Source: Kastovskya adunca ATA6-11-RM4 (lineage in GTDB: Bacteria > Cyanobacteriota > Cyanobacteriia > Cyanobacteriales > Coleofasciculaceae). From it: a stretch of 39,308 nt of DNA. Below the pieces are notes generated by a model. The model was given only the letters and a program-made list of their open reading frames with translations. It made no database searches and had not been told where the DNA came from. Of the stretch, positions 34,046 to 39,308 are shown piece after piece. The position numbers were made by a program, and so were the translations under genes. How positions within the stretch are numbered: the first letter of the stretch is position 1; each line of letters opens with the position of its first letter. Location of the stretch: contig JAHHHJ010000032.1 of NCBI GenBank assembly GCA_019359445.1, forward strand, positions 1 through 39,308. The letters are read 5' to 3'.

Positions 34046-34872
34046 TGTTGAATCGCTCCTTTCTGCTGAAGACTTCTAATGCGAGTGACCAGACCAACTG
34101 CACCTTTACGATCTAATTCTCGGAGTAACTCAGAGGCTTGGGCATCAGTAAGGCTGGTAGAAATTCGATATTCCACCACTTTTGGCAGTTCGTAACTAAT
34201 TTGGGCTGATGTCTGGCGCTGGTTTTCTGGTGTTTCTAGTTGGGTGGGGTTATTAACCAGTGAAGAACTCAGCAATTGGGTTTCATTGTTCTTAAAGAAG
34301 GGAGATCGTTGAAGCGTCAGCAAAAAGTAGTTGACATCATCAAAGGTGCGGGCGGTTCCAGAAAGTTCTAACTTAACCGTGGGAACATTTGCCGTGGCGG
34401 GTTGACCAGCCGCCGCCCCTGGAGCAGGGGTAGCCGCTGCTGGGGCAGGAGCAGCTGCCTCCGTTTGTTGAATTGCTTTAATTTGTACTCCAACGGGAGT
34501 GCGTTCGCGAATATCTTGCAACAAAGCTGACCAGGGCTTGATTTGATTGAATACCCCTGTTAGTGCTGCTGTTTCACTGTTAATTTGAGTAATTTGCTGG
34601 TTGATGCTAGCGAGTTGTTGCTCTTCTTGCTGTAGTTGTCCGAGTTCGGCAGTCAATCGATTGTCTTCCTCTTGCAACTTAGCGGTTTGTTGCTGGATGA
34701 AAAACCACAATCCACCCACTGCTAGTGGAAGGAGTAACCCGACTGCCACTCCGGCAATCAACGGGGTCATTGTCCCCATAGATCGCTGTTGTTTGGCAGC
34801 ACGAGGGCCAGTTGTCGTCTGAGGTCTATACTCAGGACGGTCATTAAGAAAATTTACATCTAAGCTATACAT
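34042..34872 (-). CDS. pilN: Type IV pilus inner-membrane protein PilN
   Basis: A 276-residue partner of PilM and PilO. The cytoplasmic N-terminus carries VNFLNDRP (residues 6-13), the counterpart of the INLLPxR motif that docks into PilM. A membrane helix spans about 37-59 (PLIAGVAVGLLLPLAVGGLW), followed by a Gln/Glu-rich coiled coil (about 65-105) and a periplasmic ferredoxin-like domain. An Ala/Pro-rich insertion lies near 145-165. It starts 4 bp after the pilM stop and overlaps pilO, so the three are translationally coupled. Confidence 0.93.
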   Translation of the reverse strand: MYSLDVNFLNDRPEYRPQTTTGPRAAKQQRSMGTMTPLIAGVAVGLLLPLAVGGLWFFIQQQTAKLQEEDNRLTAELGQLQQEEQQLASINQQITQINSETAALTGVFNQIKPWSALLQDIRERTPVGVQIKAIQQTEAAAPAPAAATPAPGAAAGQPATANVPTVKLELSGTARTFDDVNYFLLTLQRSPFFKNNETQLLSSSLVNNPTQLETPENQRQTSAQISYELPKVVEYRISTSLTDAQASELLRELDRKGAVGLVTRIRSLQQKGAIQQ

Positions 34873-34876
34873 AACT

Positions 34877-35995
34877 TTAAACCTCGCGCAGTCCTAATCC
34901 CAATACAGTTCCTAATCCTGGGCGTTGTACGGCAGGAATATCTTCGTCTATTTCCAAAGATAGGGCACTCACCGGGTCTACTTTTGTAGTCGGTAAGCTC
35001 AATCGTTGCGTGAAGAAGTCATCTAGTTGCCCAATTCCACCTCCTGGTCCCGCTAAAAGCAGTTGTGCTACTTCCAGATTGTCGCTCTGATTAAGATAAA
35101 AATCGATCGAGCGACGTAATTCATCGGCCAATTCTCCTAGAACTCTCAAAAGAGCTGCCATCCCAGGATTGATTCCTGTTGCTCCTGTACGTATCCCATC
35201 AACTGGTGTATTAGGAATAGTCATTCCTTGTAACAGTTCTGTGTTTCTTGAGGTGGGTAAGTTCATCGCTCGGCTCAGAGCATTCTGAAGTTGGAATGTT
35301 CCAATGGGAACCGTCCGGTTAAATTGAGGGACACCATCAACGATAATCGCAATTTCGGTGCTATCAAACTCAAGGTCAATCAGTACTGCGGCTTCTTGGG
35401 GAGCAAATTGGCGGAGCTGTTCTCGGATCGTCCGAATCATTGCAAAGCTGTTAATTTCTAGAACATCTACGTGTAGCCCTGCTTGCTGGAAGGTATCGAG
35501 ATAGGTATCAGTCACTTCTCGACGCGTGGCAACTAGAAGGACTTGGACTTTTTCAATTCCATCTTCATCGACAAAAAAGCCCAGTTTTTGATAATCCAAA
35601 TCTACTTCTTCACGGGGATAGGGTAGATAAAGACCCGCTTCATGGTTTAGCACCATGTCTCGCAGTTCTTGGTCATCCAATTCCGCTGGAATGGGAATGA
35701 TCCGAATTACCGCATCCCGCATCGGTACGGCTGTGGCTACTCGATCGACCTTAAGCTTGCTTTCGGCGATCGCCTCTTGAATGATTTCGGCTAACGCCGG
35801 AGAGTCGGCAATCTGCCCTTCTTGAAAGATGCCTTCCGGAACTTCTTTCGAGAACATCGTCGTCACTTTATAGCCCTGACCCTGCTTTCGCAGTTGAGCA
35901 AGATTGACTCGTTCTGGAGCAAGTTCTATACCGATACCGTTTGTCCGTTTCGATAACAGGCCTTTAAAGCGATTAAACGTAGAAAATCGGTTCAT
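34877..35995 (-). CDS. pilM: Type IV pilus actin-like ATPase PilM
   Basis: A cytoplasmic FtsA/actin-fold protein of about 372 residues that binds the PilN N-terminus. GIGIELAPERVNLAQLRKQG is the first phosphate-binding region, AVLIDLEFDSTEIAIIVDG the second, and LLLAGPGGGIGQLDDFFTQR the adenosine motif. The frame extends to an ATG at 36055, but the ATG at 35995 (MNRFSTFNRFKGL) fits the family and has AGAG just upstream. It is the first gene of the operon; the promoter should lie in 35996-36270, but I could not assign it. Confidence 0.94.
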   Translation of the reverse strand: MNRFSTFNRFKGLLSKRTNGIGIELAPERVNLAQLRKQGQGYKVTTMFSKEVPEGIFQEGQIADSPALAEIIQEAIAESKLKVDRVATAVPMRDAVIRIIPIPAELDDQELRDMVLNHEAGLYLPYPREEVDLDYQKLGFFVDEDGIEKVQVLLVATRREVTDTYLDTFQQAGLHVDVLEINSFAMIRTIREQLRQFAPQEAAVLIDLEFDSTEIAIIVDGVPQFNRTVPIGTFQLQNALSRAMNLPTSRNTELLQGMTIPNTPVDGIRTGATGINPGMAALLRVLGELADELRRSIDFYLNQSDNLEVAQLLLAGPGGGIGQLDDFFTQRLSLPTTKVDPVSALSLEIDEDIPAVQRPGLGTVLGLGLREV

Positions 35996-36271
35996 ATGCT
36001 CTCTGGGCAGTAAGATAAAGTGACGTTGATCTGCTGTGGAGACGCAGTTTAGCAAGATTAATACTGAAGCATGGTAATCAATCTAGCTTAGAATCACCAC
36101 GGTTAGCGGAATATTTTTTCAGGAAATGAATCTCAAGGGAGCCAAAGCAACACTCCTCAGCCGCGATCGCTCTTAAGCCTGTCATAAAATTGCACCCTCT
36201 AATCATTGTAGGAACGTCAAGGGTATATCCCTCGTCTGTGTTCAAATATTAACGGGGAATGGGGGGAGCGG

Positions 36272-36327
36272 GGGTGAAGTATGAAGGGTGAAGTATGAAG
36301 GGTGAAGTATGAAGGGTGAAGTATGAA
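36272..36327. repeat. Four perfect tandem copies of a 14-bp unit
   Basis: The unit GGGTGAAGTATGAA is repeated exactly four times (start points 36272, 36286, 36300, 36314). It lies in the 500-bp gap between the divergent pilM and solute-binding protein genes. Short tandem repeats of about 7 or 14 bp are common in filamentous cyanobacteria. The rest of the gap holds a HIP1 site near 36163 and no gene. Confidence 0.95.
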
Positions 36328-36497
36328 TTCATTAACTCAGATAGCTGTTTACTCTCCTTAACATAAGCACCCCTATTCGCCGACTCAGCACTTGATCAAA
36401 GCGGACAACAAATAAACATTGCGTCTTATCCCTGACGATCGCGTTATGGACATATGATCAGTGACTGCTAATGCGATTCGTGAAATTGACAGGTGAT

Positions 36498-37793
36498 ATG
36501 AGCAGAATCAGAACTTGGAGACGCCTCGGCATTTTTGCTTTGTTGGGGTTTGTGTTGAGCTGGGTGGTTAGCTGTGGTTCAGGACTATCGCCCTCTGCTG
36601 CCAACCCAGAAATTGAGTTCTGGACAATGCAGCTACAGCCGCAGTTTACCGACTACTTCAATGAGTTAATTGCCAAATTTGAGACGGAAAACGCTGGGTC
36701 TAAAGTCCGCTGGGTGGACGTTCCCTGGTCGGCAATGGAGAGCAAGATCCTGACCGCCGTTTCAGCCAAAACTGCACCAGATGTGGTGAACCTGAACCCC
36801 AGCTTTGCCTCTCAGCTAGCAACCCGCAATGCTTGGTTAGATTTGGACGAGCAAGTGCCATCCCAGGTAAAACAGCAGTATTTGCCCAATATCTGGAAAG
36901 CCAGCACGATTGATGAAAAGAGCTTTGGCATTCCTTGGTATCTAACAACGCGGGTGACGATTTACAATACAGAGCTATTAAAACAAGCGGGTGTGAGCAA
37001 GCCACCTGCCACTTATGAAGAGTTGGCAGACGTTGCCCAGCAAGTGAAAGACAAAACGGGTAAATACGCCTTTTTTGTCACCCTAGTGCCAGAAGATTCT
37101 GGGGAAGTCTTGGAGTCTCTGGTGCAGATGGGCGTGCAACTCGTGGACGATCAAGGAAAAGCCGCCTTCAATACTCCAGAAGGGATAGCCGCGTTTCAGT
37201 ATTGGGTAGACCTTTATCAAAAAGGATTGCTGCCACGGGAAGTGCTTACCCAAGGGCATCGAAATGCCGTTGAACTCTATCAGGCGGGTGAGACAGCACT
37301 GCTAGCGTCTGGAGCTGAATTTCTCAAGACAATTGAGAACAATGCCCCGGAGGTTGCTAAGGTTTCCGCCTCGGCACCACAAATTACAGGTAAGACGGGT
37401 AAAAAGAATGTAGCGGTGATGAATTTGGTAATTCCCCGCGACACGAGTACGCCGAATGAGGCGCTGAAGTTTGCTTTGTTTGTTACCAATACTGAAAATC
37501 AGTTGGCGTTTGCCAAAGCGGCAAATGTTTTGCCTTCAACGGCTGAGGCAGTAGAAGCCTATAGAAAGGAGTTATCGAGTCAGGCGAAGACTTCTCCGGT
37601 AGAGCAAGCCCGCAATATCAGTGCCAGCCAGTTACAGGATGCAGAGGTATTAGTGCCAGCGATGAAAGACCTTAATAAGCTGCAAAAGGCAATTTACGAA
37701 AATATGCAGGCGGCGATGTTAGGGCAGAAGACGGTAGAACAAGCGGTGGCGGATGCAGCCGAGGAGTGGAATACAGCGATCGCTCAAAGATAA
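36498..37793 (+). CDS. Lipoprotein solute-binding protein of a sugar-type ABC importer
   Basis: A family 1 extracellular solute-binding protein of about 431 residues. The ATG at 36498 gives a lipoprotein signal: basic SRIRTWRR, a hydrophobic stretch and the lipobox WVVSC with Cys at about 26. I prefer it to the ATG at 36471 because AGGTGA lies just upstream. The mature protein shows typical periplasmic binding protein features: IEFWTMQLQPQF, PDVVNLNPSFASQLATRNAW, FGIPWYLTTRVTIYNTELLK, and FALFVTNTENQLAFAKAANV near the C-terminus. Carbohydrates or polyols are the likely ligands by family. No permease or ATPase gene is beside it, so its partners are elsewhere. Confidence 0.9.
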   Translation: MSRIRTWRRLGIFALLGFVLSWVVSCGSGLSPSAANPEIEFWTMQLQPQFTDYFNELIAKFETENAGSKVRWVDVPWSAMESKILTAVSAKTAPDVVNLNPSFASQLATRNAWLDLDEQVPSQVKQQYLPNIWKASTIDEKSFGIPWYLTTRVTIYNTELLKQAGVSKPPATYEELADVAQQVKDKTGKYAFFVTLVPEDSGEVLESLVQMGVQLVDDQGKAAFNTPEGIAAFQYWVDLYQKGLLPREVLTQGHRNAVELYQAGETALLASGAEFLKTIENNAPEVAKVSASAPQITGKTGKKNVAVMNLVIPRDTSTPNEALKFALFVTNTENQLAFAKAANVLPSTAEAVEAYRKELSSQAKTSPVEQARNISASQLQDAEVLVPAMKDLNKLQKAIYENMQAAMLGQKTVEQAVADAAEEWNTAIAQR

Positions 37794-37827
37794 ATATGCT
37801 TAAGAGACTCTGATTCTGTGGCGCTTG

Positions 37828-37864
37828 CAAAACTAAAGTCCAATACGGGCGGGCTTTAGTTTTG
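37828..37864. terminator. Shared hairpin between the solute-binding protein gene and folC
   Basis: CAAAACTAAAG (37828-37838) and CTTTAGTTTTG (37854-37864) are perfect 11-bp inverted copies with a 15-nt loop. The TTTT within the right arm supplies a short T-run for plus-strand transcripts. The right arm overlaps the folC stop. It probably terminates both convergent genes, though less strongly than the other terminators here. Confidence 0.6.
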
Positions 37865-39145
37865 TTGGAAAAAGTGACCAATTAGGTACAGGGAGCCGCA
37901 CAAGACGGTTAACGTCTCAGGAACGGCAACGGCGGCTTCTAGGGCGATCGCTAGTTCTGGATAGGTGCGACAATCGGTCAATTCTGGGACGAGGTTTTGG
38001 GCTAAAGTTGCTAGGGCGTTGGGATCGGCCCAACTATGATCGGGGACGGGGACGAGGTACAAGCGATCGCCACGCCCTAGCAAAGCACGGAATACATTGG
38101 CATGGTCTTTGGTGGAAAGCATTCCCATCACCCAAATCACCGGAGTGTCTAGCGTATCAACGTAGCGGCGGAGAAATTGGGCAGCATCGGGGTTATGAGC
38201 GCCATCAATGAGGATAGAGCGATCGCGCCAAGTGAACCACTGGAGACGCCCCGCCCACTTAGTTTTTGCCATCCCAGAGGCGATGGTGTCTTCGGCAATT
38301 TTCCACCCTTGTTGTTGCAAAATTTGGAGAGTCGCGATCGCTAAAGCTGAATTACTCAGTTGCATTTCTCCCAGCAACGGTAATGGGTACTTGATACCTT
38401 GATACTCTGCCCAACGGCAGGGAATTTCTTGAGTTAGGGACGTTTGGGGTGTGCCTTGATTGTTGGCGGGGGGAGAGAGTAACTCTACGGCGGGCTTTAC
38501 CCAAACAGCAGCGCAAGCTAATTCAACCACTCGCGCTTTCACCACCGCCTCGGCTTCTGGTGGTAGTTGCCCAATTACTGCTGGGGCTTGAGGTTTGAGG
38601 ATACCTGCTTTTTCTGTGGCAATTTTGGCATAGGTATCGCCGAGTTGTTGGGTATGTTCCAGGCTAATGGAGGTAATGATACTTACAAGGGGGCGATCGC
38701 TAACATTGGTCGCATCTAAGCGTCCCCCCAAACCTACCTCTACTACGGCAACATCTACCTGCTGCTGGGCAAAATACAGCAACGCCACAGCGGTGATCAC
38801 CTCAAACTGCGTCGGTGAATCTTCACTAAAATCGGGAATTGCCGCCTGAACTTGTAGGAGTAACTGCTTTAGAGCTTCTGAGGAAATTGGTTGTTCATTG
38901 AGACAGATGCGTTCTGTCCAATCCACCAGATGGGGAGAAGTGTAGCGTCCCACCCGATAACCTGCCTCAGTCAATACCGCCGAAAGATAGGCACAGACGG
39001 AGCCTTTACCATTTGTACCTGCTACGTGAATTATCGGCACAGCGTGATGGGGGTTGCCCAAATCAGCGAGAAGTCGGTTAATCCGTTCCAAACCCAGATG
39101 CACGCCAAAGCGCTGAAAACGTTTAAGAAGAGAGTCGATTTCCAC
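37856..39145 (-). CDS. folC: Folylpolyglutamate synthase / dihydrofolate synthase
   Basis: Adds glutamate to dihydropteroate and to folates. It has the Mur-ligase-like ATP site HVAGTNGKGSVCAYLSAVL, YTSPHLVDWTERI, VVEVGLGGRLDATN, ISLEHTQQLGDTYAKIATEK, RLQWFTWRDRSILIDGAHNP and the C-terminal VLCGSLYLIG. The frame opens at a GTG at 39187 inside a dispersed 25-bp repeat. The GTG at 39145 gives MEIDSLLKRFQRFGVHLGL, the family-like N-terminus, so I chose that (429 residues). Neither has a good ribosome binding site. Folates made here would also serve the thymidylate synthase-like protein, but the genes are far apart. Confidence 0.93.
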   Translation of the reverse strand: MEIDSLLKRFQRFGVHLGLERINRLLADLGNPHHAVPIIHVAGTNGKGSVCAYLSAVLTEAGYRVGRYTSPHLVDWTERICLNEQPISSEALKQLLLQVQAAIPDFSEDSPTQFEVITAVALLYFAQQQVDVAVVEVGLGGRLDATNVSDRPLVSIITSISLEHTQQLGDTYAKIATEKAGILKPQAPAVIGQLPPEAEAVVKARVVELACAAVWVKPAVELLSPPANNQGTPQTSLTQEIPCRWAEYQGIKYPLPLLGEMQLSNSALAIATLQILQQQGWKIAEDTIASGMAKTKWAGRLQWFTWRDRSILIDGAHNPDAAQFLRRYVDTLDTPVIWVMGMLSTKDHANVFRALLGRGDRLYLVPVPDHSWADPNALATLAQNLVPELTDCRTYPELAIALEAAVAVPETLTVLCGSLYLIGHFFQQN

Positions 39146-39181
39146 AGGTAGAGAAAGTAGTGATAGGGAGCAGGGGGGCAG

Positions 39182-39206
39182 GCTCACAGGTGTAGGTTTT
39201 TTACAA
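39182..39206 (-). repeat. 25-bp dispersed repeat, inverted copy of 103-127
   Basis: These 25 bases are the exact reverse complement of positions 103-127. The core is GGTGTAGGTTTTTTACAA. On the left edge it forms one end of a composite intergenic repeat; here only this part is recognisable, and the remaining 100 bp to the window edge show no gene. Confidence 0.85.
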
Positions 39207-39308
39207 AAGAGAGAAGGGCAAAAGTGGAGGAGGGAAAATAGGTTTAGTGTAACGCCGAAAAAATCAGGTCAGAAAATGTGGAAAAACCAATACCTGAAAC
39301 AATGGTCG

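Overview
The window comes from a cyanobacterium, probably a filamentous or large-genome type. The evidence is the frequent HIP1 palindrome GCGATCGC, a pilMNOQ type IV pilus operon without pilP, a short LID-less adenylate kinase, an ArsM-type methyltransferase, a PEP-CTERM protein, an Uma2-family (DUF820) gene, and abundant short palindromic intergenic repeats. No tRNA, rRNA, CRISPR array or intact transposase was seen. Most of the window looks like ordinary chromosome with scattered small repeats and remnants.

Layout. 1-400: repeat-rich edge with a perfect 57-bp tandem duplication. 406-4112: arsM (-) and a PhoD-type metallophosphatase (+). 4113-4738: non-coding, with a well-formed MITE. 4739-9072: an unknown protein, a large exported metzincin-like metalloprotease and a VapBC toxin-antitoxin pair with a candidate operator. 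9140-12238: two exported proteins of unknown role (-) and a glycine-zipper stress protein (+). 12250-17206: two tandem GT-C-type membrane proteins, rph and adk, all on the minus strand.

17563-21707: a deoxypyrimidine nucleotide block, the most interesting part of the window. A BtuR/CobO-like protein without a P-loop precedes dcd on the plus strand. Converging on it from the minus strand is a probable operon of a thymidylate synthase-like protein with an MtrA/DUF4346-like N-terminus, a membrane-anchored Dcd/dUTPase-fold protein that has lost the deaminase glutamate, and dut. Together these cover dCTP to dUTP to dUMP to dTMP, plus one likely non-catalytic, membrane-tethered member that could bind nucleotides.

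21734-28516: a gene fragment, Uma2 with an in-frame remnant after its stop, an exported protein, a PhoX-type phosphatase preceded by an 11-bp-periodic Pho-box-like array, a PEP-CTERM repeat protein with no visible signal peptide, and a flavoprotein of the disulfide reductase family that lacks its redox cysteines. The fragment at 21815-21955 is a copy of the C-terminus of that flavoprotein. 28642-30042: cobD and hup. 30546-35995: the pilMNOQ operon (-), ended by a strong intrinsic terminator. 36498-39145: a lipoprotein solute-binding protein (+) and folC (-), convergent on a shared hairpin. A 25-bp sequence near the right edge is repeated, inverted, near the left edge.

Two phosphatases (PhoD-like and PhoX-like) and the Pho-box-like array suggest phosphate-starvation physiology, but only PhoX has a visible candidate site. 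All functional calls come from reading motifs in the sequence; no database search was possible.
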